Positions 1 through 8,717 of a stretch of 64,000 bases of DNA are shown one piece after another (within the stretch, counting starts at the first letter, position 1; every line of letters starts with the position of its first letter). The notes under the pieces were generated by a model. That model had not been told where the DNA came from. It did no database searches and saw only the letters and a list, made by a program, of their open reading frames with translations. Both the position numbers and the translations under genes were made by a program. Source of the stretch: Yokenella regensburgei ATCC 49455 (GTDB lineage: Bacteria; Pseudomonadota; Gammaproteobacteria; Enterobacterales; Enterobacteriaceae); contig NZ_JMPS01000029.1 of assembly GCF_000735455.1 (NCBI RefSeq), positions 41,509-105,508 on the forward strand. Reading direction: 5' to 3'.

Positions 1-1453
1 TCGGGTTGGTCTGATACAGGCTGGGTGCTTTATAGGCGCGGGCGATACCCATTTTCAGCGTAAAGTCGTCACCTAAGCCCTGAGACAGGTTCAGCGCCGG
101 GCTCCAGTTGTTGCCCACGATGCTGTGATGGTCAAAGCGCAGCGCCGGGGTCAGCATGGTGGAGTCGGTGACTTCCATGTTGTCTTCCGCGAACAGCGAG
201 AAGATCTCGGCCTGGGAATACGGACTGCGTCCGGTGCTGCTGGAGTTCGGGATATCGCCACCCATGAAGGTCTGGGTGTTGGAGGACATATCCTTCATGC
301 GCTGCTGGTTCCACTCGCTACCGAGGGTCAGGTTCTGATTTATCACGAAATCGAGGGGCAGGTTGACTTCGCTGTGCAGCATCAGATCGGAGAGATCGAT
401 ATCTGAGAAGCTGTTACTGCTGAAGATCCCCTCGGTGCCGCCGGCCAGGCCTTCGCCTTTACGCGAGTTACGCGTGCGCTCGTATTGCACCCAGTTGCTG
501 GTGGTGACGCCGCTGTCCCAGCCGCCGTTCCAGGTCATGGAGTAGTTCTGGCGGTACAGGCGGTTAGTCTCTTTACCGTAGTTCTCTTTCACCAGATCGT
601 TGGAGTTGGTGTTCTGGGTATCGCCAGAGTAGAGGTTGCCCTGGCGGCTGTAGCCCGCCTGCATTTCAAGAGACTGCATCGGCGCAAAGTCCCAGTGCAG
701 TACCCCGTTAATATTCTTGTTGGTGACCCCTTCACGCCCGGCTGGCAGGGTATCGGCGTAGATACCGGTACGTTCTGACTGATGGCCCTGGTTGATATCC
801 CAGGCATCGGCCTGCGTTTTATCAAGGTTGCCGTAGAGGTTAAAGCTAAAGCCTTCGCCCATCGGGCCGCTCAGGCTGAAGTTGGTACGCTTGGTGGAAC
901 CTTCGTCTTTGTGCTCCGGGGCGTTGAAGTAGGTATTCCACGAGCCGTGCCACTGGCCATCACTTTTCTTGGTGATGATATTCACCACACCACCGGCGGC
1001 ACCGTTACCGTAGCGGGCTGCGGCCGGGCCACGAATCACTTCAATGCGTTCAATCATTTCTGGCGGTACCCAGCCGGTATCACCGCGGGTGTCACGCTCG
1101 CCACGCCAGCCGAGGCGGATAGAGTTGCGGCTGGTGACCGGTTTTCCGTCAACCAGAATCAGCGTGTTTTCCGGACCCATACCACGGATATCGATCTGGC
1201 GGTTGTTGCCGCGCTGACCGCTGGTGGAGTTACCGGTCAGGTTCACGCCGGGCATGGTGCGGATAATTTCCGAGATATCGCGAGCGGGCGGATTTTTACG
1301 GATTTCATCGGCGGTGATCGTCGACACGCCTGGCGCCTGCAAGTTCTGCTCGGCGGCGGTCACGACCATGGTTTCTTCTGCATGCAGTGGTAATGCAACC
1401 CCGTAAATTCCCAGAGAGACCAGAACGGCCAGGGATGTGATTTTGTTATTCAT
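1..1453 (-). CDS. fepA: Ferric enterobactin outer-membrane receptor FepA (C-terminus beyond window)
   Basis: TonB-dependent receptor that brings ferric enterobactin across the outer membrane. Reading from the ATG at 1453, I see a signal peptide (MNNKITSLAVLVSLGIYG..., cleavage likely after LHA near residue 25) and a TonB-box-like segment (ETMVVTAA). The plug domain follows, with NPPARDISEIIRTMPGVNLT, DIRGMGPENTLILVDGKPV and RIEVIRGPAAARYGNGAAGG, then beta-barrel sequence. About 484 residues are present before the window edge; the family is roughly 745 residues. It is divergent from fes across a Fur-box-like region, so iron repression is expected. No frame break is seen in the visible part. 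Confidence 0.97.
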   Translation of the reverse strand, partial: MNNKITSLAVLVSLGIYGVALPLHAEETMVVTAAEQNLQAPGVSTITADEIRKNPPARDISEIIRTMPGVNLTGNSTSGQRGNNRQIDIRGMGPENTLILVDGKPVTSRNSIRLGWRGERDTRGDTGWVPPEMIERIEVIRGPAAARYGNGAAGGVVNIITKKSDGQWHGSWNTYFNAPEHKDEGSTKRTNFSLSGPMGEGFSFNLYGNLDKTQADAWDINQGHQSERTGIYADTLPAGREGVTNKNINGVLHWDFAPMQSLEMQAGYSRQGNLYSGDTQNTNSNDLVKENYGKETNRLYRQNYSMTWNGGWDSGVTTSNWVQYERTRNSRKGEGLAGGTEGIFSSNSFSDIDLSDLMLHSEVNLPLDFVINQNLTLGSEWNQQRMKDMSSNTQTFMGGDIPNSSSTGRSPYSQAEIFSLFAEDNMEVTDSTMLTPALRFDHHSIVGNNWSPALNLSQGLGDDFTLKMGIARAYKAPSLYQTNP

Positions 1454-1505
1454 TGTGTGTCCTGCTATGAAAGTTCTTAATAAAAAAACGCGCGGCATAA
1501 CGCTA

Positions 1506-1545
1506 TTGCAAATGCAAATAGTTATCAATAATATTATCAATATAT
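1506..1545. promoter_or_regulatory. Fur-box-like region between fepA and fes
   Basis: The AT-rich spacer between divergent fepA and fes contains GATAATATTATTGATAAC when read on the minus strand. This resembles overlapping Fur hexamers (consensus GATAATGATAATCATTATC). The position between the two iron-uptake genes fits the known E. coli arrangement. The match is judged by eye. Confidence 0.7.
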
Positions 1546-1587
1546 TTTGCGTTGTAACACAAAACGCATTGCAAACATGGGGTTAAT

Positions 1588-2802
1588 GTGTCTGAGTTGT
1601 TAACAACGGGTAGCGAAGCCTGGTGGGAAAGCAAAAAAGGACCGCAATGGCAGCCGGAAGGGGATGACTATCGGGTCACGTTCTGGTGGCGCGATCCTGC
1701 GGGTAGCGAGCAGACTTCCGCTATTCAGCGGGTGTGGATTTACATCACCGGCGTCACCGACCATCACCAGGGCGCCACCCCGCAAACCCTTGAACGCCTG
1801 CCAGGAACTGACGTCTGGCAGTGGCAAACTCTGCTGCCTGGCACCTGGCGCGGCACCTACTGCTTTATCCCCTCCGTGCGCGACGACGATTTTCCCCCTG
1901 AAGCCTTTAGCCCTACTCCCGAGCGCGGGGCGCTACGCAGCGGCTGGGCGAAACTGCTGCCGCAGGCGATTGCCGACCCGCGTAATCCGCAGGGCTGGAG
2001 AGGGGGGCGCGGACATGGCGTATCGGCACTTGAGATGCCTCAGGCCCCGGTACAGCCCGGCTGGAATACCCCCGCAGAGTGCTTTACGCCGCCGGTCAAC
2101 CTGACCTGGCGCAGCACACGCCTGAACAACACCCGACGGGTATGGGTGTACACCACCGGCAGGAGTGATGACGCCAGTCGACCGCTGGCAGTACTGCTGG
2201 ACGGGCAATTCTGGGCCGAGAGCCAGCCGCTCTGGCCGGTGCTCGCCGGACTCACCGCGCAGGGGAAATTACCCCCGGCGGTGTACGTACTGATTGATGC
2301 CATTGATATCGCCACCCGTGGGCGAGAACTTAGCTGCAAAGATGATTTCTGGCAGGCGGTGCAGCAGGAGCTGTTGCCTCAGGTGCAGTGCATCGCGCCG
2401 TTCAGCGACAGGCCCGAGCGCACCGTGGTGGCCGGGCAAAGTTTTGGTGGTCTGGCGGCCATGTACGCCGGACTGAAATGGCCGCAGCGCTTTGGCTGCG
2501 TGCTGAGCCAGTCCGGCTCGTTCTGGTGGCCGCATCGTCACGAACAGCAGGAAGGCGTGGTGCTTGAAAAGCTCAAACATGGCGAACTCTCGCCGCAGGG
2601 TTTGCGGATCTGGCTTGAGGCCGGGAAGCGTGAACCGGTTATCTATCGCGCCAATCAGGCGCTGTTATCGCAACTGCAAAAAACGCCGCAGCCGGTTTTC
2701 TGGCAGCCATTTGATGGCGGGCACGACGCGCTGTGCTGGCGAGGCGGGCTGACGGCCGGGCTGATGGCACTCTGGCAGCCGGTCATTCAGGCAGGGATAT
2801 AA
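1588..2802 (+). CDS. fes: Enterobactin/ferric enterobactin esterase Fes
   Basis: Cytoplasmic serine esterase that hydrolyses the trilactone of imported ferric enterobactin and so releases iron. The protein is 404 residues, close to E. coli Fes (about 400). The N-terminal half is a carbohydrate-binding-module-like sandwich. The C-terminal half is an alpha/beta hydrolase with the nucleophile motif GQSFGGLAA and a late histidine in FDGGHDALCW. The start is GTG at 1588, because the ATG two bases upstream is out of frame and stops at once. It begins the fes-ybdZ-entF operon, with ybdZ 12 bases downstream. Fur control is expected from the shared region with fepA. Confidence 0.96.
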   Translation: MSELLTTGSEAWWESKKGPQWQPEGDDYRVTFWWRDPAGSEQTSAIQRVWIYITGVTDHHQGATPQTLERLPGTDVWQWQTLLPGTWRGTYCFIPSVRDDDFPPEAFSPTPERGALRSGWAKLLPQAIADPRNPQGWRGGRGHGVSALEMPQAPVQPGWNTPAECFTPPVNLTWRSTRLNNTRRVWVYTTGRSDDASRPLAVLLDGQFWAESQPLWPVLAGLTAQGKLPPAVYVLIDAIDIATRGRELSCKDDFWQAVQQELLPQVQCIAPFSDRPERTVVAGQSFGGLAAMYAGLKWPQRFGCVLSQSGSFWWPHRHEQQEGVVLEKLKHGELSPQGLRIWLEAGKREPVIYRANQALLSQLQKTPQPVFWQPFDGGHDALCWRGGLTAGLMALWQPVIQAGI

Positions 2803-2814
2803 AAGGAGTTTGGT

Positions 2815-3033
2815 ATGCAAGGCAGTAACCCTTTCGACGATCCGCAGGGACAGTTTTACATTCTGCGTAACGCCCAACTGCAGTACAGCCTGTGGCCGCA
2901 GCAGTGCGACCTTCCGGCTGGCTGGCAGGTGATGCTCGAACCACAGCCGCTGGAGCAGTGTAATGCCTGGCTTAGCGGACAGGTTACCACGCTGACACCC
3001 GCTCATTACGCCACCGCAGGGAGCGCCGCATGA
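2815..3033 (+). CDS. ybdZ: MbtH-like protein YbdZ
   Basis: Small MbtH-family protein (72 residues) that binds and supports the adenylation domain of the synthetase EntF. The typical N-terminus NPFDDPQGQFYILRN is present, followed by QYSLWP and the expected GWQVML tract. The ATG at 2815 has a good ribosome site (AAGGAG, six bases before). Its stop overlaps the entF start as ATGA, so the two are translationally coupled, which fits a chaperone made together with its partner. The C-terminus (ATAGSAA) is short and alanine rich. Confidence 0.93.
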   Translation: MQGSNPFDDPQGQFYILRNAQLQYSLWPQQCDLPAGWQVMLEPQPLEQCNAWLSGQVTTLTPAHYATAGSAA

Positions 3034-6000
3034 CGAAGACTTTACCGTTGGTTGCCGCACAGCCGGGGATCTGGATGGCAGAGCAGCTCTCAACGCTACC
3101 GAATGCATGGAGCGTGGCGCACTATGTGGAGCTGAACGGTGAGCTGGATGCCCCGCTGCTGAGCCGGGCGATTGTCGCGGGTTTATCGCAGGCGGATACG
3201 CTGCGTCTGCGTTTTCAGCAGCAGGAGGGCGAGGTCAGCCAGTGGATTGACGATGCCATGGTCTTCAGTACCCCTGAGTGCCTCGATCTGCGCCAGCAGG
3301 AAGACGCCGAAGCCGCGGCGAAGCGGGTGATGCAAAACGATCTCAAGCAAAACCTGCGTGCTGATGGGAATAATCCGCTGGTGACGCACAAACTGCTGCG
3401 CGTGGCCGATGACCGCTGGTTCTGGTACCAGCGCTACCATCACCTGCTGGTTGATGGCTTCAGCTTCCCGGCTATTACCCGCCAGATTGCCGCGATTTAT
3501 CGTGCCTGGCAGCAGGGTGAGGCGACTCCGGAATCCCCGTTTACCCCGTTTGAAGAGGTGGTTGCCGAGTATCAGCAGTATCCACACAGCGAAGCATATC
3601 AGCGCGATAAGCGGTTCTGGGCGGAGCAGCGCGCGGCGCTACCGTCTCCGGCGTCGCTATCGCCGCTACCGTTCCCCGGACGGGCTACCACCACTGATAT
3701 CTGGCGTTTTCACTTAACGGCAGACAGCCGCGACTTTGGCAAGCTTGCCAACGCGACGGGCTGTCAACGCGCGGATCTGGCACTGGCGCTGGTGGCGCTG
3801 TGGCTGGGTCGTCTGTGCGGGCGTCAGGAATATGCCGCCGGGTTTATCTTCATGCGCCGCATGGGTTCCGCGGCGCTCACCTCCACCGGCCCGGTGCTGA
3901 ACGTGCTGCCGATGGCGGTGCGGCTCGACGCCGCTCTGACGGTGGCAGAGCTCGCGCAGCGCCTCGCCGCGCAGCAGAAAAAAATGCGTCGTCACCAGCG
4001 TTATGATGCCGAACAGATTGTGCGCGACGCCGGGAGAGCCGCCGGTGATGAAGCCCTGTTTGGCCCGGTATTGAACGTCAAAGTGTTTGAGTATCAGCTG
4101 GATCTACCCAACGTTTCGGCGAAAACCCACACGCTGGCGACCGGCCCGGTGAACGATATCGAACTGGCGCTGTTCCCGGATGAGCACGGTGGACTGTCGA
4201 TTGAGATCCTGGCGAACCAGCAGCGCTACGACGAAGCAACGCTGCGCGGGCATATCGACAGACTGAGCGCCATGCTGCGCCAGTTGGCGGATAACCCAAA
4301 CCTGCGCTGCGGCGATGTCGATCTGCTCAGTGCGGAAGAACACCAGCGGCTGGCGACCATTAACGACACCGCCGTGATGCTGCCGGAAACCACCCTCAGC
4401 GCGCTGGTGGCGGAGCAGGCGGCGAAGACACCGGACGCGATAGCGCTGGTGGATGCCCGCTGGCAGTTCAGCTACCGCGAGATGCGTGAACAGGTGGTGG
4501 CACTTGCAGAACTGCTGCGCGCCCGAGGCGTGAAGCCTGGCGATAGCGTGGCGGTGGCGCTGCCACGATCGGTATTTTTAACCCTCGCGCTGCACGCTAT
4601 TGTTGAAGCCGGGGCGGCCTGGTTGCCGCTCGACACCGGTTATCCGGACGACAGGCTGCGAATGATGCTGGAAGACGCACAGCCATCGCTGCTTATCACC
4701 TCAGAGGACCAACTTTCTCGCTTCTGTGGCGTTGAGATGCTGTGCTACAGCGAACCGCTGCCGGTCACCGACGGGGCGCCGCTCTTGCTTTCCCGTCCGG
4801 AACATACCGCGTACATCATCTTTACCTCCGGCTCCACCGGGCGTCCGAAAGGCGTGATGGTGGGGCAAACCGCCATCGTTAACCGTCTGCTGTGGATGCA
4901 GGAAAGCTATCCGTTAACGGCAAACGACGTCGTGGCGCAGAAAACGCCGTGCAGCTTTGACGTCTCGGTCTGGGAGTTCTGGTGGCCGTTTATCACCGGT
5001 GCAAGGCTCGTGATGGCAGAGCCGGAAGCGCATCGTGACCCGCAGGCGATGCTGCAGTTTTTCGAACACTATGGTGTCACCACCACCCACTTTGTCCCCT
5101 CGATGCTGGCGGCGTTTGTCGCTTCGCTGACGGCGGAAAACCGCAATGGCTGCCGGAGCCTGCAGCGGGTATTCTGCAGCGGTGAAGCGCTGCCTGCCGA
5201 ACTGTGTCGCGAATGGGAACAGCTGACCGCTGCCCCGCTGCACAACCTCTACGGCCCGACGGAAGCGGCGGTGGACGTGAGCTGGTATCCGGCCTGTGGC
5301 CCGGAACTGGCGGCGGTCACCGGCAACAGCGTGCCGATAGGTTTCCCGGTCTGGAATACCGGTCTGCGGATCCTGGATGGCATGATGCGCCCGGTGCCGT
5401 TCGGTGTGGCAGGCGATCTGTATCTCACCGGCATTCAGCTGGCGCAGGGCTATCTGGGGCGCCCGGACCTGACCGCCAGCCGTTTTATTGCCGATCCTTT
5501 CGTCCCGGGCGAGCGTATGTACCGCACCGGTGACGTTGCCCGCTGGCTGGATAACGGGGCGGTGGAATACCTTGGCCGCAGCGACGATCAGCTCAAAATT
5601 CGCGGTCAGCGCATTGAGCTTGGTGAAATCGACCGGGTGATGTCGGCGCTGCCGGATGTTGTTCAGGCGGTGGCGCATGCCTGCGTATTTAACCAGGCCG
5701 TGGCAACCGGCGGTGATGCCCGCCAGCTGGTGGGGTATCTGGTTTCTGAATCCGGCCTGCCGCTGTCGCTTGAGGCATTGCAGACGCAATTGCGTCTGCA
5801 ACTTCCTGCTCATATGGTGCCGGTGGTGTTGTTGCAGCTGGATGCATTACCGCTCAGCGCTAACGGTAAGCTGGATCGCAAGGCGCTGCCGTTGCCGCAG
5901 CTCACGCAAAAAGCGGCGGGACGGGCGGTGTCATCTGATGAAGAAGTGGCGGTGGCTGGCGCGTTCAGCGAGCTGCTCGGCTGCCAGGTGAACGACGTGG

Positions 6001-6896
6001 ATGCTGATTTCTTCGCGCTTGGTGGACACTCGCTGCTGGCGATGCGTCTGGCCGCCATGCTGAGCCGCACCTTCGCCCGACGGGTAACGCCGGGGCAGGT
6101 GATGGTCGCCTCTACGGTAGGGCAGCTCAGCGCGCTGCTGGCGGCTGAGGACGATGGTCGCGCGGAGCGTCTCGGGTTTGAGACCATTTTGCCGCTGCGT
6201 GAAAGCGATGGCCCGACGCTGTTCTGCTTCCACCCGGCCTCCGGCTTCGCCTGGCAGTTCAGCGTGCTGGCGCGCTATTTGAGCGAGCGCTGGAACATCA
6301 CCGGTATTCAGTCTCCGCGTCCTGATGGCCCTATGCAGAATGCGGCTAACCTCGACGAAGTGTGCGAGCACCATCTGGCGACGCTGCTGGAGCAGCAGCC
6401 CCGGGGGCCGTATTACCTGCTCGGCTACTCGCTCGGAGGGACGCTGGCGCAGGGTATTGCCGCTCGTCTTCAGCAGCGCGGTGAAACGGTCGCTTTCTTA
6501 GGCCTGCTGGATACCTGGCCGCCGGAGACGCAAAATTGGGCGGAGAAAGAGGCTAACGGTCTGGATCCTGAGGTACTGGCGGAAATTGCCCGCGAGCGGG
6601 AAGCCTTTATCGCCGCGCAGCAGGGGCAGGGATCGAGCGAGCTTTTCAACGCCATCGAAGGTAACTACGCCGACGCGGTGCGTCTGCTAACCACCGCGCA
6701 CAGCGTACCGTTTGCGGGTAAGGCAACGTTGTTCGTGGCGGAGCGCACTCTGCCGGCAGGTATGAACCCGCAAACGGCCTGGGCGCCGTGGGTGGAGGCG
6801 CTTGAGGTGTACCGTCAGGACTGTGCCCACGTGGATATCATCTCCCCGCAGGCGTTTGAAAAGATTGGGCCGGTGCTGCGCGAGCTGCTGGGCTAA
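3030..6896 (+). CDS. entF: Enterobactin non-ribosomal peptide synthetase EntF
   Basis: Four-domain synthetase that activates serine, joins it to dihydroxybenzoate, trimerises and cyclises the product to enterobactin. It is 1288 residues, against 1293 in E. coli. Domains in order: condensation with HHLLVDG near residues 137-143; adenylation with IIFTSGSTGRPKGV near 590-603 and YGPTEAAVD; thiolation with FFALGGHSLLAMR, the phosphopantetheine serine near 1000; and thioesterase with GYSLGGTLAQ, the nucleophile serine near 1132. It overlaps ybdZ by four bases. The gene ends facing fepC with only about 35 bases between, and fepE is not present. Needs the MbtH protein, EntB carrier domain and a phosphopantetheinyl transferase (EntD, not in the window). 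Confidence 0.98.
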   Translation: MTKTLPLVAAQPGIWMAEQLSTLPNAWSVAHYVELNGELDAPLLSRAIVAGLSQADTLRLRFQQQEGEVSQWIDDAMVFSTPECLDLRQQEDAEAAAKRVMQNDLKQNLRADGNNPLVTHKLLRVADDRWFWYQRYHHLLVDGFSFPAITRQIAAIYRAWQQGEATPESPFTPFEEVVAEYQQYPHSEAYQRDKRFWAEQRAALPSPASLSPLPFPGRATTTDIWRFHLTADSRDFGKLANATGCQRADLALALVALWLGRLCGRQEYAAGFIFMRRMGSAALTSTGPVLNVLPMAVRLDAALTVAELAQRLAAQQKKMRRHQRYDAEQIVRDAGRAAGDEALFGPVLNVKVFEYQLDLPNVSAKTHTLATGPVNDIELALFPDEHGGLSIEILANQQRYDEATLRGHIDRLSAMLRQLADNPNLRCGDVDLLSAEEHQRLATINDTAVMLPETTLSALVAEQAAKTPDAIALVDARWQFSYREMREQVVALAELLRARGVKPGDSVAVALPRSVFLTLALHAIVEAGAAWLPLDTGYPDDRLRMMLEDAQPSLLITSEDQLSRFCGVEMLCYSEPLPVTDGAPLLLSRPEHTAYIIFTSGSTGRPKGVMVGQTAIVNRLLWMQESYPLTANDVVAQKTPCSFDVSVWEFWWPFITGARLVMAEPEAHRDPQAMLQFFEHYGVTTTHFVPSMLAAFVASLTAENRNGCRSLQRVFCSGEALPAELCREWEQLTAAPLHNLYGPTEAAVDVSWYPACGPELAAVTGNSVPIGFPVWNTGLRILDGMMRPVPFGVAGDLYLTGIQLAQGYLGRPDLTASRFIADPFVPGERMYRTGDVARWLDNGAVEYLGRSDDQLKIRGQRIELGEIDRVMSALPDVVQAVAHACVFNQAVATGGDARQLVGYLVSESGLPLSLEALQTQLRLQLPAHMVPVVLLQLDALPLSANGKLDRKALPLPQLTQKAAGRAVSSDEEVAVAGAFSELLGCQVNDVDADFFALGGHSLLAMRLAAMLSRTFARRVTPGQVMVASTVGQLSALLAAEDDGRAERLGFETILPLRESDGPTLFCFHPASGFAWQFSVLARYLSERWNITGIQSPRPDGPMQNAANLDEVCEHHLATLLEQQPRGPYYLLGYSLGGTLAQGIAARLQQRGETVAFLGLLDTWPPETQNWAEKEANGLDPEVLAEIAREREAFIAAQQGQGSSELFNAIEGNYADAVRLLTTAHSVPFAGKATLFVAERTLPAGMNPQTAWAPWVEALEVYRQDCAHVDIISPQAFEKIGPVLRELLG

Positions 6897-6905
6897 ATCA
6901 GGTTT

Positions 6906-6926
6906 CCCTCTCCCGCTGGGGGAGGG
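6906..6926. repeat. CCCTCTCCC hairpin, copy A, between entF and fepC
   Basis: Inverted repeat CCCTCTCCC-GCT-GGGGGAGGG in the short gap between the convergent genes entF and fepC. Similar hairpins occur at 21779-21802 and 56904-56928, both at gene ends, so this looks like a small dispersed palindromic repeat. It may also slow converging transcription, but no clear T-tract follows. Confidence 0.6.
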
Positions 6927-6931
6927 AATAC

Positions 6932-7729
6932 TTAACGGTGACGGCCAAGCGGGATCACCAGCGGCGTTCCGGCAATCGGATCGTCAATGATGGTACAGCG
7001 CAGGCCGTAAATTTTCTCAATCAGGTCGGTGGTGACGATGACTTTTGGGTCACCTTCGGCAACTATCTTGCCATCGCGCAGTGCGATGAGATGCGTGGCA
7101 TAGCGGCAGGCCTGGTTTAAGTCGTGCAGTACCGCCGCCAGCGTATAGCCCTTCTCGCGATTTAATTCGCTCAGCAGTTCCAGCAAATCTATCTGGTGGC
7201 TGATATCAAGCCAGGTGGTTGGCTCATCCAGCAGCATAATCGAGGTTTCCTGTGCCAGCACCATGGCAATCCATGCCCGCTGCCGCTGCCCGCCGGAGAG
7301 CGTATCGACGCTCTGCTGGGCCAGTTCGGTAATGCCGGTCGCCTGCATCGCGCGGCTGACCGCCTCGTCGTCTTCCTGCCGCCAGCGACTGAACATCGGC
7401 TGGTGGGGGTAACGCCCGCGCGCTACCAGCTCCTGCACCGTGATATCTCCCGGTGTCGTGGCGTTTTGCGCCAGCAGACCAATACGGCGTGCCACCTCTT
7501 TACTGGGGTAGTGCGAGATGTGTTCGCCATCGAGCCAGACGTGACCGCGCGCTGGCGTCATCAGACGGCTTAGGGTACGCAGCAGCGTTGATTTACCGCA
7601 GCCGTTTGGGCCAATGATCGCCGTGAAGTGACCGTCCGGAATGGCCACGTTAAGCTGCTCGGCAATGGTTTTCTTGCCCCAGGCGAGGGTTAACTGGTCG
7701 CCGCGCAGTCGGGCAGTGGTATCGGTCAT
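6932..7729 (-). CDS. fepC: Ferric enterobactin ABC transporter ATPase FepC
   Basis: ATP-binding subunit of the FepBDGC importer that moves ferric enterobactin over the inner membrane. It has Walker A GPNGCGKSTLLRTL near residues 39-52, signature LSGGQRQRAWIAM, Walker B LLDEPTTWLD and the switch histidine in AAVLHDLNQACRYA. It has 265 residues, slightly shorter than E. coli (271). It is the last gene of fepD-fepG-fepC on the minus strand. Its ATG at 7729 would overlap the ancestral fepG stop codon (ATGA), so a fepG frameshift could also disturb translational coupling to fepC. Confidence 0.97.
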   Translation of the reverse strand: MTDTTARLRGDQLTLAWGKKTIAEQLNVAIPDGHFTAIIGPNGCGKSTLLRTLSRLMTPARGHVWLDGEHISHYPSKEVARRIGLLAQNATTPGDITVQELVARGRYPHQPMFSRWRQEDDEAVSRAMQATGITELAQQSVDTLSGGQRQRAWIAMVLAQETSIMLLDEPTTWLDISHQIDLLELLSELNREKGYTLAAVLHDLNQACRYATHLIALRDGKIVAEGDPKVIVTTDLIEKIYGLRCTIIDDPIAGTPLVIPLGRHR

Positions 7730-7748
7730 TTTTTACGAGACTCCTGAA

Positions 7749-8717
7749 TTAACAACACGATGAGGTAGATGCCGCCGAGGCTGACGGTGACCACCCCACC
7801 GGGAGCTGATACGGTAAAAAGATTTTTTGGGCGCAGAAATCGGCAAGCGACAGCAGTAGCGCGCCGCACAGCGCCGACTGGGTAAGCCCCCAGCGTGCGG
7901 TGCCGCTCAGGCGATGCGCGATATGTGGAGCGACCAGCGCAATGAAGGATATGGGGCCTGCAAGCGCCGTGGCGGCGGCGGTTAGTACCACCGCGACCAG
8001 CATCAGCAGCAGCCGCGAGCGCTCGACCCGCACTCCCAGCGCACAGGCGCTGTCGTCACCCATCTCCAGCAGACGTAAACGGCGTACCAGCAGCGTAGCG
8101 CCCACCAGCGCGAGCAGAATAAGCGGTGCAGAAGGCCAGGTCTTCGCCCAGGTGATGCCGTTGAGCGAACCGGCGTTCCACAGCCCGGCGGTCAGCGCCG
8201 TCTCAAGAGAGGCGCGCAGCAGTAGCCAGGTATTGAAGGCAATCAGCATCGCACGCACGCCGATACCAATGATAATGAGGCGGAAAGTATCGATACCGTT
8301 GCGCCACGCCAGCGCCCACACCACGACAGAGGTCAAAATACCGCCCGCCATCGCCGCCAGCGCAATGGCGGTGAGATCCTGACCGAACAGCACCATCGCC
8401 ACCAGCACGCCGCTCCATGCGCCGGTGTTGAAGCCCATCACGTCCGGGCTGCCCAGCGGGTTACGCATCAATGACTGAAATATGGCGCCGCTGACCCCAA
8501 GGGCGGCACCAATCAACAGCGCCATCAGCACTCGTGGCAGACGCCATTCGGTCACCACGAGGGTAATACTGCGCGGTGCATCGCCCATCAGCGCAGCGAA
8601 AACCTGGCTGAGCTCCAGCGTCACCGCTCCGCTGCAAAGCCCCCACAGCGCGATACCGGTTCCTGCCAGCAACAGCAGCAGGCAGCTTACGACCAGCCGA
8701 CGAGAAGGTGCGGTCAT
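7749..8717 (-). CDS. fepG: Ferric enterobactin permease FepG, C-terminus altered by frameshift
   Basis: One of two permease subunits of the FepBDGC importer, with multiple membrane helices (FecCD family). The frame is normal through PYQLPVG, then reads WSPSASAASTSSCC and stops after 322 residues. In the +1 frame the expected end GVVTVSLGGIYLIVLLIQES followed by RKK is fully encoded. It stops at 7726-7728, overlapping the fepC start. With one more G the protein would be 330 residues, exactly the E. coli length. The last membrane helix is therefore lost in this reading. The cause may be a real mutation or a homopolymer sequencing error. It overlaps fepD by four bases. Confidence 0.9.
   Translation of the reverse strand: MTAPSRRLVVSCLLLLLAGTGIALWGLCSGAVTLELSQVFAALMGDAPRSITLVVTEWRLPRVLMALLIGAALGVSGAIFQSLMRNPLGSPDVMGFNTGAWSGVLVAMVLFGQDLTAIALAAMAGGILTSVVVWALAWRNGIDTFRLIIIGIGVRAMLIAFNTWLLLRASLETALTAGLWNAGSLNGITWAKTWPSAPLILLALVGATLLVRRLRLLEMGDDSACALGVRVERSRLLLMLVAVVLTAAATALAGPISFIALVAPHIAHRLSGTARWGLTQSALCGALLLSLADFCAQKIFLPYQLPVGWSPSASAASTSSCC
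7794..7797 (-). other. fepG: Frameshift site in fepG (G4 where G5 is expected)
   Basis: The coding strand reads CCGGTGGGGTGGTCACC. Adding one G to the four-G run restores the conserved PVGVVTVSLGGIY reading and the ATGA overlap with fepC. This pinpoints a one-base deletion in a homopolymer relative to the family. Confidence 0.85.

Noticed and set aside
782..1393. 203-codon plus-strand frame opposite fepA
   Set aside because: fepA reads cleanly on the minus strand through this region with all family motifs.
4914..5813. 299-codon minus-strand frame opposite entF
   Set aside because: Shadow of the entF adenylation domain; high GC makes long antisense frames common.
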